A program made the translations under genes and the position numbers. DNA of 64,000 nt, taken from positions 3,648,501 to 3,712,500 of the forward strand of contig JAQPZY010001579.1 in assembly GCA_029931535.1 (NCBI GenBank). The letters are read 5' to 3'. Positions 34,701 through 48,521 of the stretch are shown piece by piece. The stretch is from Margaritifera margaritifera. Taxonomy: Eukaryota; Mollusca; Bivalvia; Unionida; Margaritiferidae. Every line of letters begins with the position of its first letter. Within the stretch, counting starts at the first letter, position 1. Below the pieces are notes generated by a model that searched no databases, had not been told where the DNA came from, and saw only the letters and a list, made by a program, of their open reading frames with translations.

Positions 34701-37700
34701 AAACCTGCCACGCAAACAAATTAATACATTTTTAGAAAACAAAGAAACTTGAAATAGCTTTTATTATGTCAGTAGCTTCTCTCGTTATATTTTATATTGG
34801 AATTCATGTGAAAACTATTAAGATGAAAAAATTCCAGTTACAGAAGGAATCATATTTAATGTTATATTCACAACAAAATTTGGTACATGATCTTTAATAT
34901 TTTAAGAGTAAGCTTCCGAAGCGTTTCTCTCGGTTTCCCAGTGAATATGTAAGTGGAATGTCTATGATCTCGAACACTTGGGAGGGCTAGAAAACAATGT
35001 AACTTTTTGATTCAGTCCAGTTTGTATGAATAAAAACTGTACTGCAGTAACAGCTAGACTTTTCAATTCTTACCCGAAAATGTTCAATAATTAACTTTAA
35101 TAAAGCCAGGAACAATTCAAGAACAAAGTCAATATCAACAATGCAAATTGTTTAGTTCTTACTATGAAACCTACTAAAAATGCATTGGACTAGATAAAAT
35201 AATTAAAAAAAATTATTTTTTTTTACTTTGCTGAATGGTTAAAATGAAGAAATAAATACAGTTAGTCAGATACAAAATATAATTACAAACCAATACAATT
35301 TGTGCATAGTATTTTTTAGAAAAAATACAATATATTCTAGTTTGGGGACCTATCACGTCATTGTATTAGCATATGTTTTAGCGTGTTCGTTATACACCGA
35401 TTTTCTTTTAACACGTGCAGTGATAAATCACTTATCTAATCAAGATAAAGTCGTACAACATACATTTCCATATTCTTTTTCGTAGCGATCTGACGTAGTT
35501 TCTCTAAGGTTTTATCATTAGAATGATTGATAGTGGATTTATCAGCCAAATGGTCTGTCTTTAATCCCAAAAAGTAAAATAAAATTATCATCATACACTG
35601 AAATGACTCTTTCTGCAATCAACATGTCACATGTTCTAAAATAATACAACGGAACTTCAGATTCAGTTTGTGATCTGGTTAAAAATTACGTTTTCTGTGA
35701 CAAATACAATTTAAGGCAGCGAAATAACATAGCTTAACAATATACCGCGGATGTATTAATTGATTGAACTCCTTTTAAGCCTGGACAAATGCGGGGGTAG
35801 AAGTTTTCGGAAAATGGAAAAATCATATTACTTTCAAACTTATACCATAGCACAAAATCATGGTTTCTTCGTAGACTTGCTTATGTTGTGATTTAACAGA
35901 TAACCTGCTCAGCACTATCTGATTGGCTTAGTAAATTATGTGAATTCTTGGCAAGGTATTTGAATAGTATGTCAGCTTCCCTCTAAGCGTATGTCTCCAT
36001 AGACATGTAGAAAAAAATACCCATATACACATCTCAGAAATCTACAGAGATGCCTTCTAGTTAAAATTGCCTTCATTTTGGTCTCGACTGGTCAATTTCC
36101 CATCTTGTTGTGGCACAAATGTCTTAAATTTGAAACCATTGTTCGCAGCCTTCCTGGAAGACATCGGTATGTCAGAAATTGCTTTAACCGGATAGCATAT
36201 GTAAATTTGTAGTCATTATCGGAACAACTACATATAAACGTATTATACCTCAACAATATCAGGCTAAAATGGGGAATAATAAGAACTGATTTTGAAAGGA
36301 TGTTAATGATCAACCATTTTCTTGGCAAGAAATCAAAATAATACAGAGTTAGGGACACATTTAGTATTTTTCTGTCCTTCTTTCCAAGTTTTTTTTATGT
36401 GGTCTGACTCTTCTACTTTGTAACTGAGAGATGTAGTTACATTTGTATGTAGGCGTAAAGTTCAATTCAAGTAGTCACTAAAACGAAGCATATAATATGG
36501 AAATTGTCATTTGTGAAGAATGACTGAACATCGGCGTAAACAAATATGATTTACAAAGTGAACAATCGAGGATATTGTTTGCCTCTTTCGTCGTTATGAT
36601 TCTTTACATAGTAGCAGTTGTAGGTCAATGGTAACGTGAACATTCCTCTACTTGCTTGCTTAAAGGATTTCTCACACTGCTTTTTGCAAATTATTTGTCC
36701 AAATTATAGATAGGTTGTTTTAGTTTTGTGATACGCCACTGTACCATTATTGAGGTATTCTTGCACAAAGTATTTTCAGTCTCCAGTCCAACTGCTTTCT
36801 TAAACTCTCGCGAAAAGACAGGCAGATACTAAACTGACGGGGATTTAACTAAATGCAGAAAGCTGAAGCGTACATATACAAGAATCGAGGCTTTTCATTT
36901 TGAAAAAAAACTTCCATGAACTTGGAGGCACCATGAACTTTGGTTTGACAAGCATATAGCGGCAATGAAAGGCTTAATCATCGATATGACAATAGTAGCA
37001 AAATTTGCTGCTATTTGTTTTCGTAATAACTGTTGGTACTACACTTTTACAAATTAGTTTATGAATTAGTGTCGAAATATATGACATCCTGTATCAACAA
37101 TTCTATCTACTTAATGGTTTGACACTTTGTGTTTCCTTTCATTGAGATTTAATCTTGCCCTTGTATAGAAAAAAAAGCTGTATAGATTTTCCACTACAAT
37201 AAGTATAGGTGACAGTAAGCAGTTTAATTGTAGTGTACAAAGTTGCAAAATAGACTGAAATTCTCTGCATGCACTATTTCAAACAATCTCGTGATTATGA
37301 AGCACTTTTAAGTAACGGCAATACGAAAACAATAATCTTAGCTTCGGGATTCGGGCATATTTTTAGATTCTCACTCAAGATCCGAAGCCCGCATTACAAA
37401 GTGTCATTGTTCGTCTCAATAGTATATAATATTACCACTCCTGAAGAAAGTGTTGAATTAAACGTAATACACAGAGATTGATAGCAGAAAAGAAAAGAGT
37501 TTATGTAAAACAGTTGCACAAAAGATTACATCATAACAATAAAGCAATACCAATGGTAAAGTGCGAAAATGAGCATTTAGGAAAGAAAATAACAGTATGG
37601 TTTGAATCATATGAGTAAAAAGTGAAATGTAGAAGCATGACATCGGAATAATTTTAATGATTATTTTTAATTCCGAAAAACAAAAGATGGATAGATAGGT

Positions 37701-38529
37701 AGATTAGATAAATCAAGATAAGAGAACATATTATTTTTAAGAAAAAAAAAAAAAGCTTGATTTCTGATGCTCAATCGTTTGGAATATGACAATCTTATGG
37801 AAGTTGTGTGGCGGGTTGTTAACAGGGGTTTCATTATTACCATAATGAATAATACTTGTGATTTGCATTCAATCGCCAGAACGGTCGGGTTACCTTACCT
37901 TAGAAGTCCATCTTTCATCACCTTCGTGTATTCAGTATTCTCAGCGGGTAAGAAATATGTTTGAAAGTAGACGGAGGTTGAATCTACAAGATGCTCTTAT
38001 TTGTTCGCAGGTATCAATCGACACATTTATGACTGAATTTTGAATTCCAAAATGTTTAAAATCGAAACTGATGTTATGGATCTAACGTATACAGAACCTA
38101 AACATGTCGCGCTGTATTAAACACTAAACGCAAATCGCTCGAAAAACAATAAAAAAAGACAAACTATGTTTCATATCACTATTGTATACTCAACAATTGC
38201 TAGAAAAATAAATATATATATGTTTGGTTTTAAAACCAGGAAGTTTCAAGTTCACATTTTATTGTACAATGTATATAAAGCATAAAGTGATTGTGAAATA
38301 TGTTACATACTCTTTCAATCCTATAGTTTGCGTATTTTAAAAATATACCCTTATGTTTTATCACATAAAAATGCAAGATGTCGTTTCATGCAATGCAACA
38401 CTTGAATATTTCTTCATTCAGGAGTTATACTAGCAGTAATAAAAACGAGCATTTTGTGAGCTGGAGCAAATACATGCAAACTGCATTACCTTTCAGGCAT
38501 GGACATTAGTATTATTATGTTTTGCCGAA
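31791..38529. other. Long stretch without recognised features
   Basis: No coding region, RNA or element could be supported. Short open frames (for example 33550-33840, 96 codons, and 34262-34465) have no motif that I recognise. A fragment near 34660-34750 could read 'EEDTTHIFLNL' in one frame, vaguely like the end of a LINE protein, but this is too short to call. A poly-A run is at 37740-37754. Confidence 0.4.
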
Positions 38530-39298
38530 TATATTTACAGTATCGTGTATTATAATCCAAATAATCCAAGAATTATTAGTGTCCTATATATATAGAAACT
38601 ATAAAATGTTCCGAATGGTTGAATGTTCCAAGTTAATGAATGTTCCGAATGAATCTTCGTAATGAACGAATGTTCTGAATAAATGAGTCTTCGTAATGAA
38701 TGAATGTTCCGAATGAATGAGTCTGTAATGTTTCGATGTACCAACGATAATGTAATCCAGATCATCTTTAAGAATGTTCACAGGCATCCGAGAAAGTCCT
38801 AAATATAACTCTAAATGTTAGTGAGTATTCCAGATAGCTCTGATGAATGGTCCAATAAATAATTCCTTTCGAATTATTTATACAGTAATACAGCATTACA
38901 GCCTTACAAGATTCCAGCACGGCTATTATTTCAGATATCTGATGATTCCAGGCTGATCGTAAAAACAGATCTTTTCAGCTCAAGATTTAAAATGGAATGA
39001 ATATAATTCGTATATTCAGGTCTTTTATATATTTTGCAAAGTGCACATTTCACAACAGGAAACGTGTCATATTACGACCCAGAATGCAATACTAAATGCG
39101 TCTATTTAATGGAAAAGTACTCTAAGAGTGGTACACAGCTCCGACCTTGAACAAAACCTAGTCAACATGTTGTTTATTTGATTAATAGTACAACTAAACC
39201 CAACTTAAATATGAATCACAATTTGACACAATTTTAAAGTACAGTCATAGGCCAAAAGTTTAGGCACATTATAGATTCCAATACATAATTCCGTAACA
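38530..39298 (-). repeat. Solo or truncated LTR related to the Gypsy families here
   Basis: Follows the same phrase order as the LTRs of A, B and C: 'taatccaaataatcc', 'gttccgaat' repeats, 'gatgtac', 'taatccag', 'gttcac', 'aataattcct', then the end 'aattccgtaaca' at 39298, identical to the 5' LTR end of element B. The expected tgttacgac start is missing, so it is truncated on that side. A local expansion of 'gaatgttccgaatgaat' units lies at 38605-38730. No internal element sequence adjoins it. Confidence 0.72.
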
Positions 39299-39780
39299 GA
39301 AGGGTAAATGAAATCTAAGCTTCGATTCAGGAATAAGATGTGTATATAATAAAGCGAAAACAAAGCGATTATTTACCTCGTCACTTTGCAACTCATTAAA
39401 ATATCTGTCTTATATATTGTAACCACTCTGCAGGATCGGAACATTTTTTCCAATATCGCTGATAAGATTTTAGTCCTAGCAGTAAATAACTCAACAGTAT
39501 TTTCGTTAAAGTATTTTAAAATCTCGTTTGAAATATACATTTACATATTAAAAATGTGATAAATCTTATACTTCTAGTGTTTAATTGCATCATGAAATAT
39601 GTAAAACGTTTGATAAATCAAGATATATTATTGGTATTCTTTTCCAAAATATTTATATTTGATTCACAAACATTCTGCATTTGTTGGGCCAAAACAAATT
39701 AAACAATTTTTTTAATGGCTAGCTTTAAGACATATAGATATGCGTCTGTATAAACAATTTACAATTTACACAACTAGATA
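39299..39780. other. No gene seen
   Basis: AT-rich; nothing recognised. Confidence 0.45.
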
Positions 39781-39860
39781 CCACCTATGCAGGTGTTCAG
39801 TTTTCGGACCACTACTCTTTCTGGTTTATATCAATGATATAGCTGACATTTTTTATAAGT
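39781..39860 (+). pseudogene. Scrap of non-LTR reverse transcriptase
   Basis: The + strand reads 'CSVFGPLLFLVYINDIADIF', corresponding to the RT segment G-x-x-LGPLLF-x-x-YINDI that precedes the catalytic YADD in jockey/CR1-type LINEs. Upstream 'accacctatgcaggtgt' preserves a frame-shifted form of the preceding GVPQG. No catalytic box or flanking domains were found. Confidence 0.7.
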
Positions 39861-40177
39861 ATTATTTGTTGTCTTACAGGAGTTTTTAATTATGCTTTAA
39901 CTTTGTGTTATAGAAGGAGTTCAGTGATCAACATTTATTAAACGACTATTCAGAATCTTCGTGACCTCCAAATTTGGTCATCAAAATTACTGGCAAGCAA
40001 AACTCCCGAAGAAAGAAAACCTCATCTATTTTTTCTCCCTTCATATTAATAATCATTTAAATCCTAACATGACGTTGAATAAAATGAGCATCAATCCGGT
40101 TGATCCCTCTGAGCGTCTATGCATGACTCTGGGATCTGATTGTTGTAAATGTAAATACCCAAAATATAAAAATAATC

Positions 40178-40178
<1 letters not shown>

Positions 40179-40270
<92 letters not shown>
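40179..40270. repeat. (TA)n microsatellite
   Basis: About 92 bp of uninterrupted TA, the longest such tract in the window. Confidence 0.97.
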
Positions 40271-40273
<3 letters not shown>

Positions 40274-41413
40274 TCACAACAAACACGCACATAGCCATAC
40301 TTCAAAAGCTTAAATATCCATTATAAAGATCAAATCTCAACAGCATTTGTTTAACATTCATTAAATCAACGCTTTAGTATTTGCGAAGCGTGGGATAATA
40401 TAGTTGAATTAAACCTATGTAGGCTAGAAAAGTTCAGCTTTAGGCGTGCCGATCAACATCTAAATAAGTGATCTTTATTATGAAACAGCATAGAAATTAT
40501 TGAAATCAAGAAGAATTCCATTTTAAACTTGTTTCCTCTTTAAAAACAATAAAAAAAGGAATAGAATGGCTGCGTCACATTTGCTGCAACTTCCTCCTCC
40601 TAACTTAGTAAAGGATTCTTCAAATCATTCTCTCCGAATCTTGTCCTCTTTTTATTTCGAAGTACATTAGGATACTAGAATCAATGCCCTTATAAATGCC
40701 ATCAACCACCGTCCTTGAGTATACCCGAAAGCCAAATTCGATCTACTATTGAACAGGCTCACTATTGCGTTTCCCAATGCAATACAACATTCAATATTAT
40801 ATTAACAATACAGAGATAACGTTGCGACTATATAAAAGCTGATGTATATCGATCCATCTTGTCCCCATGGGTTTCAGTGCAAAAATTCGACACACGTTTT
40901 CTTTGATATCCCTAATAGCCAGCAAAACAGCACTAAGATGCTTTTTTCCTGAACTAAGCTGTTTCGATCCATCAGACTCTTTTTCGTCAATTCCATCAAA
41001 CCTTTAAATGGAAGTACTGATTATTATTCCAATGCTCATGAATTTATCGTACAACATACCCATATTTATCTTGAGGAAAATTATATATTTTATTGATTTT
41101 AGTGTTTTATGTGATTTCCACTTCATTATGTTTTTTTCTGCTTCTACTACTACTACTACTGCGAATTATAATTCTGTTCTTCTTGTTCTTTTTCTAACAT
41201 GTTGCTTTAGTATTTCTATAGTTTCCACACAAAAATTCCAGTCAGAATGGACGTTCTACATTTTATTGCCAGTGACGCCTCTTGTGTTTTCATCTGCACG
41301 AATAATTCTTGTAATGTAGAGGACCAGTTGTGAACATTTATGGCCCAATCCCATATTTTGCACTACAAGGTGATACAGTTTGTGAAAAGAAATCGTGCTG
41401 ACCATATATATGA

Positions 41414-42900
41414 ATGTATTACCTCCATTATACCTCAGAATGTATTGCTTTTACTTTTATCCAGACCAATGGAAATCTGCTAGTGTCACACATCTTTTTT
41501 CAAAAAGGGTCCAGAGACAATAAATCAAAGAATAGGCCTATTTTATTATTTTTTTCCATACTGTCAATTCTACTATATTCACGCGTCTATACTCATATTT
41601 ATTTCTTATGATGAATACATAATTTGTAGCAAAAATTACTAATTATTGATATCGGAAATTAGATAAAGGGACACTTATTGGTGTATTACTGTTACATTTT
41701 ATAAAAGCATTTTTCATTGTTAATCAGAATATTCTACTACAGAAATTAAAAATTTATGGATGTGTAAATATATCGCTATCTTTTTAGCTGATTTTTGAAC
41801 GGCAGATCTCAACTAGTATGAGCTACAGATGTTTACATGATCCACCACATGCTACTCTAGGAGTTCCTTAAGGGTCAATTTTAGGCTTACTTTTTTACTG
41901 TTTATCAATGACCTCCCTTTCGTATGTGACCAAGCTAATACGTTTATGGATGGGGGTGGCACAGGTGCTCAAGGTGCAATGACAAATAGTAATGCAAATT
42001 CAGACATATCAAACTTTTCAACTCGGTGTACAAACAATAATATGTGAACAAATTGTCGAAACTACTTGGTGTTGTTAAGAGGCACTACTCAACAAAAAAG
42101 GAGTACTGCGGACATCACAAGCTTGAATGTGACACTCATGAAAATCTGTTAGGAGTTACAGTTAACGGCGCTATCATGAAATAAACAACTCAACAAATTA
42201 GCAACATTTCATTCAAGTTATTTTATTTTTTAAAAAATTATAATAATTTCTTTTAACGCCAAATTATGAATTGCTTTCTACAATTGTTTCCTGGTACCTC
42301 ATTGTGATTATTGTTTCAACATTTGGGGACAACGTTCATTTTTTCTCTTAAAACGCACTGCATGCCTGTAAAAGAATGCGGTTAGCACCAGTTTAGATGA
42401 AAAATATTTCTCACCTCAGAAAAGACTTTTTTTTGAAAAACTCAAGAAATTAGTCCTCATGCACAAATTTCTAAACAACCAAGAACCAGCTTATCAGAAT
42501 ACTTTTACCATAGTCTCCGAAGTTCATAGTCGAAACACGAGCTTTTCTATTAAAATCAACTAAGTATCAACAAAACACAAGACTGAAATGTTTCAATCGA
42601 ATTTACATACAATTGTGTTTTAATATGGAATATCTTACCTAATGATATTTAATCAGATACAACTCTTATTATATTTTTAAACACGAATGCAAAACATTAT
42701 TTTGACCTCAAATATAATTGTATAACTTTGTTAAAACCTTGAGGTACTTTCTTGTCTTCAGTATGTGATAATACTAATCTCATACAGATGATTTATTCTA
42801 TTGTACATAATGTAAATACCATACATTTTAATGCATCTCAATCCTATGTGAGATGAGCCTTTGGCTCAACAGTCCATTAGAATAAACACAAGCTGATTAC

Positions 42901-42930
<30 letters not shown>
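41414..42930 (+). pseudogene. LINE (non-LTR retrotransposon) 3' half, decayed
   Basis: Recognisable pieces in order on the + strand: 'FFQKGSRDNKSKNRPI' (about 41500-41548, usual KKGSRDN-x-x-NYRPI), 'GVP' stop 'GSILG' (41860-41886, TAA replaces Gln), 'FINDLPFVCDQANTFMD' (41905-41955, where the YADD box should start), then 'CDYCFNIWG' (42304-42332), 'LFFEKLKKLVLMHKFLNNQE' (about 42430-42490) and 'TEMFQSNLHTIV' (about 42580-42620). The 3' UTR has a small hairpin (gagatgagcctttggctca) and ends in an (ATT)n tail. The order and tail fit a jockey/CR1-group LINE. The 5' part (ORF1, endonuclease) is absent or unrecognisable, the usual result of 5' truncation. Confidence 0.83.
42899..42929. repeat. (ATT)n microsatellite tail of LINE
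   Basis: About ten ATT/TTA units directly after the LINE 3' UTR. Such microsatellite ends replace a poly-A tail in many LINEs of this group. Confidence 0.9.
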
Positions 42931-42932
<2 letters not shown>

Positions 42933-45900
42933 TCAACATTCCCAAACAATGATACAAATTATTTAAGATAAAATACATAAATATCTCACAAGTATAATAG
43001 TGGATAAGAAATTAGATTTTGGATTAGAGAGCTTCCAATGATAACTCAGTGATTTGATATTCATGAAAAATGGAGGCATAATCTAAGAGCCTTATTTTTC
43101 AGTATGCCTTTTGTTCTTTTATACAAAAATATGATCTGTCGTATCCTATTTAGTTCTAAAAAGAAGATACATTTATAGCAGACGTAAATGATCGATCCTC
43201 GAGCTTATGAAGTCCCAGCATGATTTCAAAAATCAAAAATGTGTCTATTGTACAGATTATGAGATATAATGGCATCTGTTCATATGTTGCAACCCTTTAT
43301 CTCATTTAACGATAACACAAAATACTGCAATGAAAAAATGGGAAGTATAATAGTTTCTGTAATATTTTTAAGCATAAGATTAAAGCCACTTTCTTTAAAA
43401 AATGATAACCAAGTTATAAATAGGAAAGATATTTGCATAATTGTCAACGATTTTGTGCTTAATATCATTTCGTAGCCAAGGCATCAATTTATTGAGACAG
43501 GTATGGGGTTAAAGTGTAATTCAAACGTGGCCTTTTATGCAATGAAGTCGAATCTGAATTGCTGAATGCAGTGAAGAGCAAGACATAAATTGCATATTCC
43601 TTTCCATTATCAAACAAAAAAGCTACTCAAAATTCACAATGTCTCAGATTTTCCGCTCAAAACATCAAACATATTCAGCTGATATTTCATTATATATAAT
43701 TTGGAAATTATTTTGATGGCATATAATATAATAATGCTATCAATTAGAGTTGGTCTTGCATTAAATATTACACAATGCTGGGATAAAGAAACAAAATTAT
43801 CTGATAAATTTGCGAGGCATCGTGTCAGTTTCATTACCGGGGTAAAGATAATGGAGGAAATGATGTTTGAGAAACTGACCTAATTGGCAAATGTAACACC
43901 AGTGGAATAAGTGATGGTTAGAAAATTAAATAACTATTTGATTTTGCTCCCTATTGTTGTGTCGGGTATACACTTCTCTATGCACACAAACCTTTTTCTA
44001 TTGACAATCACATCTTAGCTTTATTCTTTCTTTTTTTATTGATTTAAGATTGGGACATGGAAGGGCCATGAAGAACTGTAATACGTAATTTTCTAAAAAG
44101 GATTTTCTTGAATATTTTACATTTAACATGTGAAATGGTTTGGAACCATCCGAATTTGTGGACAAGTTTTCATCAATAGAACTTGCAATAAACACTAAAC
44201 ATAAAAAAAGAAAAATATTTCAGTGTTATTGAGGTCATTATTTAGTCATAGGATAATGTGGTTTGTGGATGGAAACATACATCAGGTCGTGATAAAAATT
44301 GATATCACAATAGTTTCACGCTTGTTGATCTGAATTTTCAAAGTGCATTAAAGACGTTGGGGTCTTCGATTTTCTTCGTTTCGAGACAAAGATCTTTTGT
44401 TTCTTCTTTAAAAGGAATCATCAATATCTGGAAAGTGGATTATTAATATCTTGCATTACTTTCTTCATTTGGTTAGCATCTACCAATACTTTTCCTTCGT
44501 GTGTTTGGCAGTTAGTCCGCCTACAAATATTACATTCAGAAATAGCCTCATATTATTGAATAAGTTGAACAACTTATTTCATGCAATAAGGCATTCTCTG
44601 AAAGATGAGAACTATTCTATTTGTGCAACATTTCCACTATGGCCAGCAACAAGAGCATTCTTTTTCTCATGTGCTAGGTAAATTGAATAGCAAAACAATA
44701 TTTAAGCATCACTTCAAGAAAGCTGCTGCCACATCCGGATGATTAGCATCGATCATGGGCAATCAGTGAGCGTAGTTTATTTAGTAAAGAGAAAACAGAT
44801 ATGAAGTATGTTCCGTTTCTTAAGACAGGGGAAGATTGGCTTTAACACCACTGTATAATTGGCATTGAAGGTTACCTTTTTCTGGATTGAATCGCATTTC
44901 TCAAGGTGATCTTTCATATTATGCCGGACATTTTTAACATCCCCCTTAAAGCAATTTGCATGAGTTTGAGAAGTGCACGGGCGGTCGCCTGATGAGCATA
45001 GGGCCCTTTAGCAGCACAAGAGAAAGGCAATGCCAGATAATCTGTTCAGATAAGACACTTGTACGGCTTAGAACTCTATAAAGATCGCCAAGAGCTTTCA
45101 AATGCTGCGATATCTATGTGTTAATCCCCAGGCATAGCAACAAAGCAGTACTCACTATACAAATAAAACTACTACCTTTAAACCTGCTTTGTTATTAAAA
45201 TACTAATAAATTTGCTGTCAAAAAAGTGCCTGTCTGGGATTTTAGAATTCCGCGGCATTGTTTTTATAACTATAACCATATCATAGTCGCTACAGAGTGG
45301 GTTTTCTTCATGTCCAATTCTTTCACCATATATCCCGGTTTTGTCGGGGCTGGATTAGAAGAAGGTTCGTAATCGACTTATGTGCAGTATGCCTGCATCA
45401 TAGCATCAGATAAGGAAAGGACTAGACCTTTTAAGATCTTGGTTTGTGTCCTTCTTGAAAGGAAGCGAGTTGCTCCTCTTGCTAATTTACACGGAGGCGT
45501 TGAAATGAAGAAATACCAGTACCAGTTATTGATCATTTTGTCATTGTGGATCTTGGATTATGGTCAATAGTATCCACCGCAGCTAATGTAAATAAGTCTC
45601 TTTTTGAAACCCAAGGAGGAGTAAAGTGCTGGACGAAGAACAAGGAGAAAGATGGATCTTGTCATTTACCATAAGGCGCAAGTTGATAATGTTTGCGCTG
45701 TGAAGCTCAGAGAAAGGGCATTCAATGCAGTTTTGAACGATACAGTTTAATAAATTAATGTGGAATTTAATTGTAATTAGAAAGAAAACTCCGTCGTCCT
45801 TTCCAAAACTGTCGTGACTAGCGTTTAGTTCCTTTTGACTGGTTCCTGTCGATTCTTCATACCAACTGTCATCATGGTATGCATTGTAAACAATGGAACC

Positions 45901-47639
45901 ACATAGCTAATATTATCCGCTCCACTAGAAATTAGACTTTAATTTGTACAATTTGAAAGCAGGGGTGTTTTAAATAAAATAAGAATAGGACTCGAAGTAA
46001 ATTATATACGAAATGACGTCAGACAGTATTGTTGAAGCCTTGAAATTAATGATATTTCTCTTAGTATGCATTATGTGTGCATCAGAAAAAGAGCAAGGTT
46101 GAGAAAGTTTTGCTCTAATTTCTTTCTGAACTTTCCTTGTTTACTTCTTTTAGTGACCAGTTATGACCGTCGCTATTCACTGTGAATCATCTAATCAAGG
46201 AACGAAAAGGGATTTCAAAGGAATAGTTCGTCTGGTAGGCAATTTGTGATGTTTCGAATCTGAATATTAAATTCCTGGGTAACTTATATCGAAACCAATT
46301 TCGCTTGGCAGAACAACTAGACACGATTAGTAAATCAATATCAAAACACATATAAAACGAGACACGAAATACAGGTTATGATATTTTTGTTCTTGATATG
46401 GAAATGGGTGTGGGTTGGTTCCATGGGAAAGCAGTATGTTTGTTGCTAAATAAAATGACCATTATATACTTGGAATTGTATTCTAATAACGTCTTATTAG
46501 TATACGCCGTTTCACGACCAAACGCAGTTATTAACACGGCCTGGTTCCGTTTCACAACCGTCTTTGGTCCTGAAACGTCCCTGGGTCATTTCAAAATTTT
46601 TACCTGGTCCTGAAATGGAATCGCCGCTTTTTCGCGACCTTGCAAGGTCTTAAAAGGTCATTTCACAACCGATTAGTTTATTTAGTCCTGAACCGTCCCA
46701 AAACCTGGTCGCAATATTACTTAGTCCTAATAAAAAACGGGTAAAGCAAGAATAACATTTCTTGGTTACAAACGGACTGGTGCCGTGTCAGGACTTTGTA
46801 AGATCAAGAAAAGGTCCTTTACCGTTTCAGAGCTAGGTTAAGAAAGAGGCAAACTACTTTATTACGAAAGCGTTCGGTTCCATTTCAGGATTTGGTAAAG
46901 TCGAGAACTTACAATGGGGTGTTTCTTGACCAGGTATAGTTGAGATACGGACCGGGGTGTTTAGGTACAAGTTAGGGTCCTTTAAAGGTGGCGCCGTTTC
47001 GCATTTACACTCATTACAATCGTTACAATCATCCTTCAACCCAAATTCGCATTTGAGATTCTTTCTAATAAAATACAAATCTTATAATGTATGCACGCTT
47101 ATTGCTTTAAGTAGAGCAAGTTGAAGTTTGACACTTCTGATATATCAAAGTTCGAAATTTAGCACACGTACTCCTTAAATCTGTAGTGAAAAAATTGACA
47201 GTTAATGGTTTCACAACCAGGGTCAATGTAGTACTATATTATTAAGGATTCACTTACACCATGTGGCAACTGGTAGCCTTGATTTTGATCACAGCTATAT
47301 ACATGACGGAAATTATTCTGACAGACATTAAGAACGCAGAAGAAACTGTTTTGCCTGTCCTGCAAGATAACAACGCAGCAGACGATTCTGCACGAAGTAT
47401 ACCTTTATCCCTGTGACGTTGATAATTAGACAGACCTGGCAATGCATAATTAATGGTATACGTGAGCAATCCAATGGAAACGTTGCACGAAACTCATGAA
47501 AAGAAAGTACATCCGAGGTTGTACGTGTGACGTGTATTGTTTCTATATGGGTTTAAAATCCAGTACTCAAACGCTTTTTTCTTGAATTGATCCAATTAAT
47601 TACTCTTGCTTCAATTTTGGTGCTTGTTACATTATCAAA
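42931..47639. other. No recognised gene; one internally repetitive patch
   Basis: Short open frames only (up to about 76 codons), none recognised. At 46510-46690 the phrases 'tttcacgacc', 'ggtcctgaaa' and 'tcctgaacc' recur, and at 46780-46990 their approximate complements recur ('ccgtttcag', 'ccatttcagg'), giving a loose inverted arrangement. No identity assigned. Confidence 0.4.
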
Positions 47640-48383
47640 TGTTACGACTCTATGGTCTAAGAAAAATGTAACAGAAAGAAAGTGAAACCAACAAATCAAG
47701 TAAAAATCAACAAGCAATTTATTACTAGATAATTAAAATGAAAAATCAAAAAGTCACTTACAGTAATGTGTTTTGAAATCCTAATAATCCAATAAGAATG
47801 ATTGTTCTAATCACATGTCCTAAATATAGAATGTTCCGAATTCACGGCTGTGTCCTTGAATGTTATGATGTGCTACTGGTCTCCAAAGTCCTGATGTACT
47901 AATAATCTTTGATGTGCTGATGTCAAAATGAAGTATTCCAAAATATCTGAATAAGTTCACATAAATTCCAAAATCATCAATTAAAAATCCAAAATCCAAA
48001 CGTTTATGAGCACTGTTATAATCCAATGAATATTTAAAATAATTCCTCTCTTAGAATTTGGAATGAATTTTCACAACTGTAATAGCTCTTTACAAGACTG
48101 ATGGTAATGTCAAAACTGAATAAATGTCCACCAAACATGGTATATATATAGATTGGTCACATGACAGAATGTTCTAGAACATGTGTCATCTTAATGGAAT
48201 TTTACTTGTAAACAAAATCAACCTTGACCTTCAAATTGAGAAAACATATTGATCAAAACAACCTAATTCAAGGACACTAGTTAAACATGTTTTTCCTGAT
48301 AAGAGATTTAAGCAAATATTAAAGTGAAGACACATTTATAATTTCCTAAAATTTTTAATATTATATAACCATCATACATAACA
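47640..48383 (-). repeat. 3' LTR of element C
   Basis: 744 bp, from tgttacgactc to catacataaca on the plus strand. The minus strand has AATAAA at 47723-47718, about 80 bp before the element's end, a likely polyadenylation signal. A TATA-like run (48141-48150) and CCAAT (48152-48156) are also present. Confidence 0.97.
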
Positions 48384-48394
48384 CCTCCCCTCAT
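48384..48394 (-). promoter_or_regulatory. Polypurine tract of element C
   Basis: Minus strand 'gaggggagg' directly abuts the 3' LTR. It is the expected primer site for plus-strand DNA synthesis. The neighbouring sequence (tcataaagaaa) is shared with element A. Confidence 0.88.
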
Positions 48395-48521
48395 AAAGAA
48401 AAAGAAAGATTTATATAATAAAGCTTTCTTTTGAATATACATCTAATACTGCAATAACCAAAATTACATAAGAACATGTTTTATGATACTGGACTTAATT
48501 ACATCAAGCAATATTAGATTT

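Noticed and set aside
34590..34770. C-terminal scrap of a LINE protein ('EEDTTHIFLNL')
   Set aside because: Only one short match in a single frame, with no neighbouring motif to support it.
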